NCBI GenBank assembly: GCA_030247555.1 | Contig: JAOTSD010000027.1 | Span: 1 to 51,306 of the forward strand | Length of the DNA stretch: 51,306 nucleotides | Source: Siculibacillus sp. | GTDB lineage: Bacteria > Pseudomonadota > Alphaproteobacteria > Rhizobiales > Ancalomicrobiaceae | Reading direction: 5' to 3' | Shown here: piece by piece, positions 8,241 through 17,768 of the stretch | How positions within the stretch are numbered: position 1 is the stretch's first letter | How the letters are laid out: the number at the start of each line of letters is the position of its first letter | Position numbers and translations under genes: made by a program | The notes under the pieces: generated by a model | Database searches by the model: none | Seen by the model: the letters and a program-made list of their open reading frames with translations, nothing else | Told to the model about the DNA's origin: nothing

Positions 8241-8265
8241 CCGCGGGATCGCTCCGATCCCGCGG
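8241..8265 (+). terminator. Perfect 11-bp hairpin after cpaA
   Basis: The arms CCGCGGGATCG and CGATCCCGCGG pair perfectly around the loop CTC, 27 bp after the cpaA stop. The downstream sequence TGCCGTCGTTTC has only a weak T-run. It probably ends the cpaA transcript and separates it from cpaB. Confidence 0.55.
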
Positions 8266-8351
8266 TGCCGTCGTTTCAGGGGGGCAAAACGCCGGATTCC
8301 GGCCCCGATACCGGCGTTGACGGAAAATTCACGACGTCCGGAGAGGGCTCG

Positions 8352-8359
8352 TTAACCAT
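8352..8359 (+). promoter_or_regulatory. CtrA-like half site TTAACCAT upstream of cpaB
   Basis: TTAACCAT exactly matches the CtrA half-site consensus and lies 75 bp before the cpaB start. Related elements precede the pilin, the N-domain gene and tadD. The downstream string CCTGAACCAAT has a near copy (CCTGAACCGAAT) in the minus-strand leader of the TadE unit. Regulation by CtrA is inference. Confidence 0.4.
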
Positions 8360-8434
8360 ACCTGAACCAATTCCCCCCGAGACTGCGGCTCGATGGACAT
8401 CGTCGATGTCCCCTCGTGTTTTCGGGTTCGGGTC

Positions 8435-9241
8435 ATGAAGGTCACGCGTCTCCTCGTCTTGGCGATCGCTCTGGGAGCCGGCATCGTCGCCGCCATGCTG
8501 GCGGTGAAGATGTCGAACCGCGAGCCGGAGCCGGCTCCGGTGGCGGTGATGCCGGATGCGGCACCGCGTCTCGACACCATCGACGTGCTGGTCGCTTCCA
8601 AGGACATCCCGCTCGGTTCCAGGATCGCCGCCGGCGATCTCTCCTGGCAGTCCTTCCCCAAGACCGGCATCGCCGAGGTCTACGTCAATCGGACGGCGCG
8701 ACCCAACGCCGCCGAGGAACTGGTCGGCATGGTGGCGCGCTCGCCCTTCCTCTCGGGCGAACCGGTGCGCGAACAGCGCTTGATCAAGGCCGATCGCGGC
8801 TTCATGTCGGTGATCCTGACGCCGGGTATGCGCGCCAGTGCCGTCGAGGTGAAGGCGGCGTCGACCGCCGGCGGGTTCATCCTGCCCAACGATCACGTCG
8901 ACGTCATCCTGACTCGTGCGGCGCCCAAGGCCGGCAGCTCCGGCGACCCCTACGTCAGCGAGACGATCCTGACCAACGTGCGCGTGCTCGCAATCGATCA
9001 GCAGATCAACGACGGCAAGGGCGAGGCGGCGATGCTGGCCAAGGACACGGTGACGCTGGAACTGTCGCCGCGACAGGCCGAAGCCATGGCGCAGTCGACC
9101 CAACTCGGCGTGATCTCGCTGGCGCTGCGCGCTCTGCGCGACCGCGAAGGCGCGCCGATCGAAGAGGAAACCGAAGCGACCGGTGGCTCGGTCAAGATGG
9201 TGCGTTTCGGAGTGCAATCGACGGTCTCGATCCGTCGATGA
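8435..9241 (+). CDS. cpaB: Flp pilus assembly protein CpaB
   Basis: A 268-residue protein with one N-terminal transmembrane segment (about residues 4-24), then an SAF domain (IDVLVASKDIPLGSRIAAGDLSW, about 45-115) and the RcpC/CpaB C-terminal domain with TPGMRASAVEV and DHVDVILT. CpaB/RcpC lies in the periplasm and is needed for Flp pilus biogenesis; it is thought to contact the secretin and peptidoglycan. I start at MKVTRLL because the 14 residues upstream are not part of the family. It heads the operon cpaBCDEF-tadBC; cpaC follows after 32 bp. Confidence 0.93.
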   Translation: MKVTRLLVLAIALGAGIVAAMLAVKMSNREPEPAPVAVMPDAAPRLDTIDVLVASKDIPLGSRIAAGDLSWQSFPKTGIAEVYVNRTARPNAAEELVGMVARSPFLSGEPVREQRLIKADRGFMSVILTPGMRASAVEVKAASTAGGFILPNDHVDVILTRAAPKAGSSGDPYVSETILTNVRVLAIDQQINDGKGEAAMLAKDTVTLELSPRQAEAMAQSTQLGVISLALRALRDREGAPIEEETEATGGSVKMVRFGVQSTVSIRR

Positions 9242-9273
9242 CCCCGGTGGCGCTCGAATTCTGAGGTGGTCGC

Positions 9274-10776
9274 ATGTTCTCCTCCCCGCACATTCTCCGC
9301 TCCGGGCTCGCCGCCACGCTGCTGACCGCGGCACTCGGCTTCGCCGGGACGAGCGCCCTGGCCGCCGACGATCCCGCGACGCCGCGCATCGATCGGGTCG
9401 CCGGTCAAGAGACCGGCCGCGACCGGCTGGTGCAACTGCCGCTGTCGAAGTCGAAGATCCTCGACTTCGACGAGGACATCCGCGACGTCCTCGTCTCCGA
9501 CCCGAAGGTGGCGGATGCGGTGGTGCGCTCGGCGCGCCGCCTCTACCTCATCGGCAACAAGTTCGGCACCACCAACATCGTCGTCTTCGGCGGCTCCGGT
9601 CGACCGATCGCCAATCTCGAGCTCCAGGTGCAGGTCGACACCCGCGCCCTCGAGGGATTGCTCAAGCGCATGCTGCCGCGGAGCGACATCCGCGTCGAGG
9701 CGGTCGCCGGCACCGTGGTGCTGTCGGGCGCCGTGGGCAGCGGCGGCGAGGCGATCCAGGCCTATGAGGTCGCCTCCAAGTTCGTCGGCGCGCCGGTCGA
9801 GACGGCTTCGTCGACCGGCGGCGGAGCGGCCGCTCCGGCGACGACCGGGTCGACCGCGGGCTCCTCGGTCCAGGTGGTCAACGCGCTCACCATCCGCGGC
9901 AAGGATCAGGTGATGCTCAAGGTCACCATCGCCGAGGTGCAGCGCGACATCGTCAAGAAGCTCGGGATCGACCTGACCAGCGCCATCACCAACGGCAACT
10001 GGGCGTCGGCTCTCGCCACCGCCAACCCGTTCCCGATCACGCCGGCCATCGATCCGGCGATCGCCGCTTCGGGAACCCTCTCCTTCGGCTCGGGCAATTC
10101 GATCTCGGGGCGGCTCCAGGCGCTGGAGCAGAACGGACTGCTGAAGACCCTCGCCGAGCCCAATCTCTCGGCGCTTTCGGGCGAACAGGCGCAGTTCCTG
10201 GTCGGTGGCGAATATCCGATCCCGGTGAGCCAGACCTCCTCGGGAACCGGAACCACCATCGGCGTCGAATTCAAGACCTACGGCATCGGCCTCAACTTCC
10301 AGCCGGTGGTGCTCGACGAGAACCGCATCTCGCTGACGGTCAAGACCGAGGTTTCCGAACTGACCTCCGATGGCGCGGTGACGATCTCGACGCTGACCAT
10401 TCCGGCGCTGAGGGTGCGTCGTGCCTCGACGACGCTCGAGATTCCCTCGGGCGGTGCGATGGTGCTCGGCGGCCTGATCAAGGACGACGTCAAGCAGGCG
10501 CTCGCCGGCACACCGGGCCTGCTCAAGCTGCCGATCCTCGGTTCGCTCTTCCGCTCGCGCGATTTCCAGCGCTCGCAGTCGGAACTGGTGATCTTCGTGC
10601 AGCCGCTGGTCGTCAAGCCGGTCGCGGCGGCGAAGCTCGAGCGGCCAGACCGCAACTTCCAGCCCTCCAACGACGCCGCCGGATATTTCCTCGGTCGTCT
10701 CAACCGCATGTATCGCACCGTCGATCGCGGTCAGAAGGGCACCTACCACGGCCAGTACGGCTACATCTTCGAGTGA
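9274..10776 (+). CDS. cpaC: Outer-membrane secretin CpaC/RcpA
   Basis: A 500-residue secreted protein. It has a signal peptide of about 31 residues (ending TSALAAD), a pilus N-domain (LVQLPLSKSKILDFDEDI onward, about 50-115), a BON-like domain (about 125-170), a Gly/Ala/Thr linker, and the secretin domain (about 250-450) with the signature VGGEYPIPV and the late block LPILGSLFRS. It forms the ring through which the Flp pilus crosses the outer membrane. The N-domain is duplicated as a separate protein at 6537-7025. GAGGTGG lies before the ATG. It overlaps or abuts cpaD, so translation is probably coupled. Confidence 0.95.
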   Translation: MFSSPHILRSGLAATLLTAALGFAGTSALAADDPATPRIDRVAGQETGRDRLVQLPLSKSKILDFDEDIRDVLVSDPKVADAVVRSARRLYLIGNKFGTTNIVVFGGSGRPIANLELQVQVDTRALEGLLKRMLPRSDIRVEAVAGTVVLSGAVGSGGEAIQAYEVASKFVGAPVETASSTGGGAAAPATTGSTAGSSVQVVNALTIRGKDQVMLKVTIAEVQRDIVKKLGIDLTSAITNGNWASALATANPFPITPAIDPAIAASGTLSFGSGNSISGRLQALEQNGLLKTLAEPNLSALSGEQAQFLVGGEYPIPVSQTSSGTGTTIGVEFKTYGIGLNFQPVVLDENRISLTVKTEVSELTSDGAVTISTLTIPALRVRRASTTLEIPSGGAMVLGGLIKDDVKQALAGTPGLLKLPILGSLFRSRDFQRSQSELVIFVQPLVVKPVAAAKLERPDRNFQPSNDAAGYFLGRLNRMYRTVDRGQKGTYHGQYGYIFE

Positions 10777-10787
10777 GGGTGATGCGC

Positions 10788-11528
10788 ATGACGACGACCA
10801 GACTTCTTCTTCGTCTCGGCCGCGCCCTCGCCACCGCGGGGGTGCTCCTCGCGGCAGCGACCGTCGCCGGCTGCAACACGACGAAGTACGAACCTTCGGT
10901 CACCGGATCGGTGCCGAACGACGGTTTCCGCACCCGCCATCCGATCGTGGTGGAAGAGGGCGAGGAGACCTTCGACGTTCCCGTCGCGACGCAGGGCGAC
11001 TCGCTGCCGCCCCGCCTCATGGCCGCGATCGAGGCCTTCGGCCGCGAAGCCCACGAGCAGGGTGCGCGTGCCATCACCGTCATGGTGCCGAGCGGTTCGC
11101 GCAACGAGGCCGCCGCCTATCACGCCTCGCGACGGATCACCGAGGTCCTCGGCCGCGCCGGCTTCGGACCGCAGGCGGTCCACAAGGTGCCCTATGCGGC
11201 GGTCGGACCGGAGGATGCCGCGCCGATCCGGCTCGCCTATCCGCGGGTGGTGGCGCAGGTGCCGCATCGCTGCGGCCGGTGGCCGGATCAGGTGATCGGC
11301 GGCCTCGACAACACCGACTACTGGAACTTCGGCTGCGCCACGCAGTCCAACATCGCCACCATGGTGGCGGAACCGACCGATCTGGTCTCGCCGTCGCCGA
11401 TCGGCAAGGCCGACGCGACCCGCCGCGCGGCGGTGATCCAGGCCTATCGCAAGGGCGAGAAGACCAGGTCCGAATTCAAGTTGCCCGAAACCACGGCTTC
11501 GAAGGTCGGGGCGGGAGGAGGCGAGTGA
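10788..11528 (+). CDS. cpaD: CpaD pilus assembly lipoprotein
   Basis: A 246-residue lipoprotein. The signal peptide ends in a lipobox, with VAG before lipidated Cys29. The rest matches CpaD: paired Cys residues around RCGRWPDQ and FGCATQSNIATMV, and the conserved LVSPSPIGKAD motif near the C-terminus. CpaD probably helps position the CpaC secretin in the outer membrane. Of several in-frame starts (GTG 10773, ATG 10782, ATG 10788) I choose 10788 because GAGGG lies eight bases upstream. Its stop overlaps the cpaE start by one base. Confidence 0.9.
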   Translation: MTTTRLLLRLGRALATAGVLLAAATVAGCNTTKYEPSVTGSVPNDGFRTRHPIVVEEGEETFDVPVATQGDSLPPRLMAAIEAFGREAHEQGARAITVMVPSGSRNEAAAYHASRRITEVLGRAGFGPQAVHKVPYAAVGPEDAAPIRLAYPRVVAQVPHRCGRWPDQVIGGLDNTDYWNFGCATQSNIATMVAEPTDLVSPSPIGKADATRRAAVIQAYRKGEKTRSEFKLPETTASKVGAGGGE

Positions 11529-12787
11529 TGACGCGCAGCGCCAAGGAGCGTCCGATCCATCCGGACACCGACGAGCCGAGGTCGATCCCGCGCATCGCCA
11601 TCCAGGCGTTCTGCGAGACACCCGAGGTCGCCGCGGCGCTCGAAGCCGCCTCCCAGGATCGCCGCATGTCGCGCGCCCACACCAAGGTGTTGATGGGCGG
11701 CCTGCCGGCCGCGGTGGAGTTCTACGGTTCGGCCCCCACCCCCAATCTGGTGGTGGTGGAATCGAAGGGGCGTTCGGAGGACATTCTCGGGCATCTCGAC
11801 GGTCTCGCCGAGGTCTGCGATCCGGGCACCAAGGTGCTGGTGATCGGTCACGTCAACGACGTGCTGCTCTATCGCGAGCTGATCCGTCGCGGGGTGAGCG
11901 AATACGTCGTGGCGCCGCTCGACCTGTTCGACGTGCTGCGCTCGATCGGCGACCTCTATCACAGCCCCGAGGCGGCGACCCTCGGTCGCTCGATCGCCTT
12001 CATCGGCGCCAAGGGCGGGTGCGGCTCGTCCACCGTCGCCCACAATGTCGCCTGGTCGATCGCCCGGACCTTCGACAACGACGTGTTGGTGGCCGACCTC
12101 GATCTCGCTTGGGGTACCGCCGGCCTCGACTTCAACCAGGATCCGACCCAGGGCGCGCTCGATGCGCTGATGTCGCCGGAACGCATCGACGAGGTCTTCC
12201 TCGACCGGCTGCTCACCAAGTGCTCGGACAACCTGAGCCTGCTCGCCGCGCCGGCGCTGCTCGACCGCACCTACGATTACGACGAACTCGCCTTCGATCC
12301 GACCATGGAGGTGGCACGCGGCAACGTGCCGGTGGTGGTGGTGGACCTTCCGCACCAATGGACGAGCTGGGTGCGACGCCAGTTGCGCGAGGCCGACGAG
12401 GTGGTGATCGTCGCCACGCCCGATCTGGCCAACCTGCGCAACGCCAAGAATCTCGCCGACGTGCTCAAGGCGGCCCGCCCCAACGACGCACCGCCGCGGC
12501 TGGTCTTCAATCAGGTCGGCGTTCCGAAGCGCCCCGAGATCAAGATCGAGGAATTCGCCAAGGCGCTCGACCTCACCATCGCCGCCACGATCCCGTTCGA
12601 CGCCAAGCTGTTCGGCGACGCGGCCAACAAGGGGCTGATGATCGGCGAACTCGACGCCAAGAACCAGGTGGCGGAGACCTTCCGCAATCTCGCCGGCGCG
12701 GTAACCGGCCGGGCGGAGATCCGCAAGCCGAAGAAGTCGCCTTTCGCGCCGCTCTTGGAAAAGCTCCGGGCGCGCAAGGCGTCGTGA
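11528..12787 (+). CDS. cpaE: CpaE, MinD/ParA-like pilus localisation ATPase
   Basis: A 419-residue protein with a degenerate receiver-like N-terminal domain (about 20-145) and a MinD/ParA-type ATPase domain. The deviant Walker A is GAKGGCGSST at 160-169, typical of CpaE except for Cys where Val is common. VADLDLAWGTAGLDFN is the following switch region and VVVDLPHQ is the Walker B-like strand. CpaE/TadZ places the Tad machine at the cell pole. The start overlaps the cpaD stop (TGATG) and is preceded by GGAGGAGG. Confidence 0.93.
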   Translation: MTRSAKERPIHPDTDEPRSIPRIAIQAFCETPEVAAALEAASQDRRMSRAHTKVLMGGLPAAVEFYGSAPTPNLVVVESKGRSEDILGHLDGLAEVCDPGTKVLVIGHVNDVLLYRELIRRGVSEYVVAPLDLFDVLRSIGDLYHSPEAATLGRSIAFIGAKGGCGSSTVAHNVAWSIARTFDNDVLVADLDLAWGTAGLDFNQDPTQGALDALMSPERIDEVFLDRLLTKCSDNLSLLAAPALLDRTYDYDELAFDPTMEVARGNVPVVVVDLPHQWTSWVRRQLREADEVVIVATPDLANLRNAKNLADVLKAARPNDAPPRLVFNQVGVPKRPEIKIEEFAKALDLTIAATIPFDAKLFGDAANKGLMIGELDAKNQVAETFRNLAGAVTGRAEIRKPKKSPFAPLLEKLRARKAS

Positions 12788-12810
12788 CGCGTTGGTCGAG
12801 GTGACAAGGC

Positions 12811-14280
12811 ATGTTCGGACGTAGAGGAGCGAACGAAGGAGCGGGCGGCGGCCTCCGGCAATCGGCGGCGGCACCGGCGACGCGTCCGGCGAGCGCGCCG
12901 CAACGTGCGCCCTCGGCGCCCGCGCCGTCGATCGCCAACACCGATCCCAACGCGCCGATCCCGCCCAACCGTCCTCAGGAGCGGCAGAAGTCCGAGGACT
13001 ACTACGACACCAAGTCGTCGATCTTCTCCGCCCTGATCGACACCATCGATCTCTCCCAGCTCGCCCGCCTCGATCCGGAATCGGCGCGGGAAGAGATCTC
13101 CGACGTCATCAACGAGATCATCCAGCTGAAGAATCTGGTGATGTCGATCGCCGAGCAGGAGGAACTGCTCGCCGACATCGTCAACGACGTGCTCGGCTAC
13201 GGACCGCTCGAGCCGCTGCTCGCCCGCGACGACATCGCCGACATCATGGTCAACGGCGCCGAGAAGACCTACATCGAAGTCGCCGGCAAGGTGCAGCTGA
13301 CCGGGATCCGCTTCCGCGACAACCAGCAGCTGATGAACATCTGCCAGCGGATCGTCAGTCAGGTCGGCCGGCGCGTCGACGAGGCGAGCCCGATCTGCGA
13401 CGCCCGCCTCCCCGACGGCAGCCGCGTCAACGTCATCGCGCCGCCGCTGGCGATCGACGGTCCGGCCCTCACCATCCGCAAGTTCAAGCGTGACAAGCTG
13501 ACTCTCGAACAGTTGGTCAAGTTCGGGTCGATCACCCCGGAAGGCGCGCAGGTCCTCCAGATCATCGGCCGGAGCCGCTGCAACGTCGTCGTCTCCGGAG
13601 GCACCGGCTCGGGCAAGACGACGCTGCTGAATTGTCTGACCCGCTACATCGAGTCGACCGAACGCATCGTCACCTGCGAAGATGCCGCCGAACTGCAATT
13701 GCAGCAGCCGCACGTGGTGCGCCTGGAAACACGCCCGCCGAACATCGAGGGTGAGGGCCAGATCACCATGCGTGATCTGATCAAGAACTGTCTGCGCATG
13801 CGCCCCGAACGCATCATCGTCGGCGAGGTGCGTGGGCCGGAAGCCTTCGACCTCTTGCAGGCGATGAACACCGGTCACGACGGTTCGATGGGCACGCTGC
13901 ACGCCAACAGCCCGCGCGAGGCGATCTCGCGCATGGAATCGATGATCACGATGGGCGGCTACGCTCTACCGGCCCGCACCATCCGCGAGATGATCTGCAC
14001 TTCGGTCGACGTGGTGGTGCAGGCGGCGCGCCTGCGCGACGGCTCGCGCCGCATCACCCACATCACCGAAGTGCTCGGCATGGAAGGCGACGTCATCACC
14101 ACCCAAGACCTCTTCGTCTACGAGATCCTCGGCGAGGACGAGTTCGGCCGCGTCGTCGGCCGCCATCGCTCCACCGGCATCGGTCGGCCGAAGATGTGGG
14201 AGCGAGCCCGCTATTTCGGCGAGGACAAGCGCCTCGCCGAAGCCCTCGACGCCGCCAACATCGCCGACGTGGTCAACTGA
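12811..14280 (+). CDS. cpaF: CpaF/TadA secretion ATPase
   Basis: A 489-residue type II/IV secretion ATPase. A Pro/Ala-rich N-terminal tail of about 60 residues precedes the N-domain with [21 protein letters not shown]. The ATPase core has Walker A GGTGSGKT at 263-270 (Lys269), an Asp box with [13 protein letters not shown], Walker [16 protein letters not shown], and the His box [11 protein letters not shown]. TadA/CpaF powers both extension and retraction of Flp pili as a hexamer in the cytoplasm. It lies 23 bp after cpaE in the main tad operon. Confidence 0.96.
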   Translation: MFGRRGANEGAGGGLRQSAAAPATRPASAPQRAPSAPAPSIANTDPNAPIPPNRPQERQKSEDYYDTKSSIFSALIDTIDLSQLARLDPESAREEISDVINEIIQLKNLVMSIAEQEELLADIVNDVLGYGPLEPLLARDDIADIMVNGAEKTYIEVAGKVQLTGIRFRDNQQLMNICQRIVSQVGRRVDEASPICDARLPDGSRVNVIAPPLAIDGPALTIRKFKRDKLTLEQLVKFGSITPEGAQVLQIIGRSRCNVVVSGGTGSGKTTLLNCLTRYIESTERIVTCEDAAELQLQQPHVVRLETRPPNIEGEGQITMRDLIKNCLRMRPERIIVGEVRGPEAFDLLQAMNTGHDGSMGTLHANSPREAISRMESMITMGGYALPARTIREMICTSVDVVVQAARLRDGSRRITHITEVLGMEGDVITTQDLFVYEILGEDEFGRVVGRHRSTGIGRPKMWERARYFGEDKRLAEALDAANIADVVN

Positions 14281-14290
14281 GGAGGAGAGC

Positions 14291-15280
14291 GTGTTCGGTC
14301 TCGGAGCGACCACTCTCGCGTTGATCGTGCTGGCGATGCTCTCCGCCGGCGGCATCGCCTATGCCCTGCTCTTCGATCGCGTCCAGGACGAGAAGACCAC
14401 CGAGAAGCGCCTCACGCGCCTGCTCGATCCCGGCAAGGTGGTCGAGGAACGCGCCACCGCCGGCCGCCGCCGATCGATCCAGGACGCTTTCAAGGAATTC
14501 GAGGCCAAGCAGGAGGCGCTCGACAAGCGCAACAAGAAGCCGCCACTCGCCATCCGCCTGAGTCAGGCCGGACTGGACTGGAACCGGCGCACATTTCTCT
14601 TCTTCTCCATCGGTCTGGCGGTGGCGACGGGGCTCCTCGTGCTGATCATCTCGGGCAATCCGCTGGTGGCGTTCGGCGGCGGAGTCATCGGTTTCCTCGG
14701 CCTGCCGAGCTGGCTCGTCGACAAGATGCGCAAGCGCCGGCAGAAGGCATTCCTCGAGGAACTGCCGACCGCCGTCGACCTGATCGTCCGCGGCATCCGC
14801 TCGGGCCTGCCACTCGGCGACTGCCTGCGCATGGTCGCCACCGAGACCAAGGAGCCGGTGAAGGGCGAATTCCGCCAGATCATCGAAGCCCAGCACCTCG
14901 GCGTCCCGGTCGGCGAGGCCTGCCTGAAGCTCTACGAGCGCATGCCGGTGCAGGAGGCGAACTTCTTCGGCATCGTCATCGCCATCCAGCAGAAGGCGGG
15001 CGGCAATCTCTCCGAAGCGCTGTCCAACCTGTCCAAGGTTCTGCGTGATCGCAAGCGGATGAAGGCGAAGATCACCGCGATGTCGATGGAGGCCAAGTCC
15101 TCCGCCGCCATCATCGGCTCGTTGCCGATCGTCGTCGCCGGCCTCGTCTACCTGACGAGTCCGAGTTACATCATGCTCCTCTTCAAGACCAATGCGGGCA
15201 ACGTGATCGTCATCGGCGGTCTGCTCTACATGTTGCTCGGCATCATGGTTATGAAGAAGATGATCGACTTCGATTTCTGA
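14291..15280 (+). CDS. tadB: TadB inner-membrane platform protein
   Basis: A 329-residue membrane protein with a T2SSF domain (about 160-290; motif ELPTAVDLIVRGIRSGLPLGDC) and four or five transmembrane helices, including two at the C-terminus. TadB and TadC form the platform that passes pilin subunits to the growing pilus. The start is a GTG with GGAGGAG directly upstream. It lies 10 bp after cpaF and 10 bp before tadC, so all three are tightly linked. Confidence 0.94.
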   Translation: MFGLGATTLALIVLAMLSAGGIAYALLFDRVQDEKTTEKRLTRLLDPGKVVEERATAGRRRSIQDAFKEFEAKQEALDKRNKKPPLAIRLSQAGLDWNRRTFLFFSIGLAVATGLLVLIISGNPLVAFGGGVIGFLGLPSWLVDKMRKRRQKAFLEELPTAVDLIVRGIRSGLPLGDCLRMVATETKEPVKGEFRQIIEAQHLGVPVGEACLKLYERMPVQEANFFGIVIAIQQKAGGNLSEALSNLSKVLRDRKRMKAKITAMSMEAKSSAAIIGSLPIVVAGLVYLTSPSYIMLLFKTNAGNVIVIGGLLYMLLGIMVMKKMIDFDF

Positions 15281-15290
15281 GGGAGCGAGA

Positions 15291-16262
15291 ATGGGCGGCC
15301 TAATGGACATCCTCACCGATCCGCAGATGCTGCTCGCCGCCTGCGTCGCGATCGGCGTCGCCGCGACGGTGGTGACGGTGGCGATGCCGCTGCTGGACAG
15401 GGATCAGCTCGCCTCGCGCATGAAGGCGGTCGCCGTGGAACGCGAGGCGATCCGCGTGCGCGAACGTGCCCGCCTCGGCACCGAGCGGGCCAAGAGCCTG
15501 CGCGCCGAGCCCAAGGCCTTCATGAAGCAGTTGGTCGAGGCGCTGAACCTGAAGAACGCGCTGTCCGACGACAAGACAGCCGATCAGTTGCGCATGGCCG
15601 GCTTCCGCGGTCAGGCGCCGCTGACGGTCTATCTCTTCGCCCGCTTCGTGCTGCCCTTCGTCTGTTTCCTGGTGGCGCTGTTCTACCTGTTCGTACTCGA
15701 GGTGGTCGACAAGCCGGCGGGCATGAAGTTCGCCTTCTCGCTGCTCGCCGCCGGCGGCGGCATGTATCTGCCGAACGTCTACCTGAAGAACGCCATCACC
15801 AAGCGCCAGCAGTCGATCAAGCGGGCTTGGCCCGATGCGCTCGACCTCCTGCTGATCTGCATCGAGTCGGGCATGTCGGTCGAGCCGGCCTTCCGCAAGG
15901 TCGCCGACGAGATCGGCTCGACGTCGCTGCCGCTCGCCGAGGAGATGTCGCTCACCGCCGCCGAACTCTCCTACCTCCAGGAACGCCGCAAGGCCTTCGA
16001 GAACCTCGCCTCGCGCACCGGTCTCGACACCATCCGCGGCGTGGTCACCGCTCTCATCCAGGCCGAGCGCTACGGAACGCCGCTCGGTCAGGCGATCCGC
16101 GTCCTCTCGCAGGAGAGCCGCGACGCCCGCATGGCCGAAGCCGAGAAGAAGGCCGCGGCCCTGCCGCCCAAGCTCACCGTGCCGATGATCGTCTTCTTCC
16201 TGCCGGTGCTCTTCGCGGTGATCATCGGTCCCGCCATGATTCAGCTGTTCGGCTGGAAGTGA
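15291..16262 (+). CDS. tadC: TadC inner-membrane platform protein
   Basis: A 323-residue membrane protein with a T2SSF domain (about 170-295; WPDALDLLLICIESGMSVEPAF and the later ALIQAERYGTPLGQAIRVL) and hydrophobic helices near residues 10-30, 118-165 and 295-320. It is the partner of TadB. GAGGGAGCG precedes the first ATG; an in-frame ATG five codons on is also possible. This is the last pilus gene of the operon before a non-pilus gene and an imperfect hairpin at about 16273-16311. Confidence 0.93.
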   Translation: MGGLMDILTDPQMLLAACVAIGVAATVVTVAMPLLDRDQLASRMKAVAVEREAIRVRERARLGTERAKSLRAEPKAFMKQLVEALNLKNALSDDKTADQLRMAGFRGQAPLTVYLFARFVLPFVCFLVALFYLFVLEVVDKPAGMKFAFSLLAAGGGMYLPNVYLKNAITKRQQSIKRAWPDALDLLLICIESGMSVEPAFRKVADEIGSTSLPLAEEMSLTAAELSYLQERRKAFENLASRTGLDTIRGVVTALIQAERYGTPLGQAIRVLSQESRDARMAEAEKKAAALPPKLTVPMIVFFLPVLFAVIIGPAMIQLFGWK

Positions 16263-16455
16263 CATCGATGCCGGTTCGCTCCGCGTCATGCGCGATGCGC
16301 ATGGCCGAACCTCTCACATGAGAATTGTGTGATATGTTCGGGGCAGCCATCTGTGCCCCGATACGTCCGGTGATCGCGAGCGCGATCGGCCGGCCACCCG
16401 CCGCCCGATCGACGACGGGGCGGTGTCTCGCGAACCCGAGCGATCGAGAGGTCCC

Positions 16456-16818
16456 ATGAAGAATTGGCAGAACATCGCGGCCGAGCAGTCGGTCCTCCTC
16501 AGGGAAGTGCGCAACGGTGCACCGGACGCGATGAAGGGCTTCTCCGCCCTCGCCGCCGGGGCGCTGAAAGCCGGGGTGCTCGACACCAAGACCAAGGAGT
16601 TGATCGCCGTCGGCATCTCGGTGGCGGTGCGCTGCGATCCCTGCATCGCCTTCCACACCAAGGCGGCCCGCGCCGCCGGGGCGACCCGCGAGGAGATCAT
16701 GGAGACGGTGGCCACCGCCATCTACATGGGCGCCGGACCGGCCTACATGTACGCGGCTCAGGCCGTCGAAGCCTACGACCAGTTCGCCGCCGCCGCCGAG
16801 GCGAAGCCGGCGGGTTGA
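16456..16818 (+). CDS. Carboxymuconolactone decarboxylase/AhpD-like protein
   Basis: A 120-residue alpha-helical protein. The AhpD-type redox centre is complete: Glu48, Cys60, Cys63 and His67 in the spacing E-x11-C-x2-C-x3-H (CDPCIAFH). Members are small thiol-disulfide peroxidases or reductases, while true carboxymuconolactone decarboxylases lack this Cys pair. I start at MKNWQN, since the 11 residues upstream are not family-like. It sits between tadC and tadD but has its own 193-bp leader, so it is probably not part of the pilus machine. It converges on tadD. Confidence 0.9.
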   Translation: MKNWQNIAAEQSVLLREVRNGAPDAMKGFSALAAGALKAGVLDTKTKELIAVGISVAVRCDPCIAFHTKAARAAGATREEIMETVATAIYMGAGPAYMYAAQAVEAYDQFAAAAEAKPAG

Positions 16819-16842
16819 ACCGGCGAGGGACGCGACGAAGAA

Positions 16843-16862
16843 GGGGCCGGTGATCCGACCCC
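16843..16862. terminator. Hairpin in the convergent gap between the AhpD-like gene and tadD
   Basis: GGGGCCGG and CCGACCCC pair with one mismatch around TGAT. Outer complementary blocks (GACGCGA and TCGCGTC) could extend the structure. It lies in a 73-bp convergent gap and could act in both directions. There is no strong T-run. Confidence 0.35.
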
Positions 16863-16891
16863 TCCCCCACGATCCGATCGCGTCGGTCCCG

Positions 16892-17713
16892 TCAACCCGC
16901 GGTCCGGCGCGCCTCTGCGGGCTTGCGGTCGGTGCGTTCGATCTGCTTCCAGGTGTCGGGCTGGCTCAACATGGAGCGCAGATAGGCGACGTTGGCCTTC
17001 GCCTCCTCCGGCGGCAGTTCCGCCGCGGCGAGCCGGTCGGCCTCTTCGAATCGGCCCTGCAACCCCACCACCAGCGCCAGGTTCTGCCGCACCCGGCTGT
17101 CGGCGCGAGGCGAGGCGGCGGCGCGCTTCAGCGCGGCCTCCGCCCTGCCGAGTTCATTGGTGAAGACGTAGGAGAGGCCGAGGTTGTTGAGGATCGAAGG
17201 CTCCTCTGGCGCCAGTTTCAGCGCCGCCTGGTAGAGCCGCCGCGCTTCCGCCGTGTTGCCGAGTTGGTCCTGGACGGCGCCTTCCGCCGAGGTCAGACGC
17301 CAGTCGGGCGTCCGCGGATCGTTGGCGGCGCGCACCACCTTCAACGCCTCGTCGAAGTCGCCGTTCTCGGCGAGCGCCTTGCCGTAGGCCGAGGCGATGC
17401 CTCCGTCGCGCGGGAACTGCAACATCGCCTTCTGCAGGACCTCGACCGCCTGCGCGGTGCGTCCATCGGCGCGCAACGCCTGAGCGAAGCCGAAGACGTT
17501 GCCACGATCGTCGGGAGCCGCCTGATAACGGCGCGTCCATTCCGTGATCGCCGCACGGCGGTCGTTGGGATCCTGCGGGATCGAGCCGGTGACCGACACA
17601 CCGTCGGTCTTGCGCGCCGGAGCGGCGCAACCGCCGAGCACGCCGGTGAGGGCGACGACCGCGGCGACGACCAACGGCAGAGTGGACGCGTTGCGACCCG
17701 AAGGGCGGTTCAT
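16892..17713 (-). CDS. tadD: TadD-like tetratricopeptide lipoprotein
   Basis: A 273-residue lipoprotein. The signal peptide ends at the lipobox with Cys29 (LGG before the Cys). TPR-type helices follow from about residue 60 to 240, with repeat signatures such as AVEVLQKAMLQFPRDG, EARRLYQAALKLAPEEPS and ILNNLGLSYVFTNELGRAEAAL. TadD is the outer-membrane pilotin-like partner of the Tad secretin. The gene is on the strand opposite to the main tad operon and has its own promoter region with CtrA-like elements. Confidence 0.88.
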   Translation of the reverse strand: MNRPSGRNASTLPLVVAAVVALTGVLGGCAAPARKTDGVSVTGSIPQDPNDRRAAITEWTRRYQAAPDDRGNVFGFAQALRADGRTAQAVEVLQKAMLQFPRDGGIASAYGKALAENGDFDEALKVVRAANDPRTPDWRLTSAEGAVQDQLGNTAEARRLYQAALKLAPEEPSILNNLGLSYVFTNELGRAEAALKRAAASPRADSRVRQNLALVVGLQGRFEEADRLAAAELPPEEAKANVAYLRSMLSQPDTWKQIERTDRKPAEARRTAG

Positions 17714-17768
17714 GGGACACTCCGAGACGGACGGAACCGACGCGCGGGCCGGTACATTCCTCGGTTAT

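Noticed and set aside
11279-11527. Upstream extension of cpaE over the end of cpaD
   Set aside because: The extra residues are Arg/His-rich and arise from the cpaD frame; the TGATG overlap and ribosome-binding site support the start at 11528.
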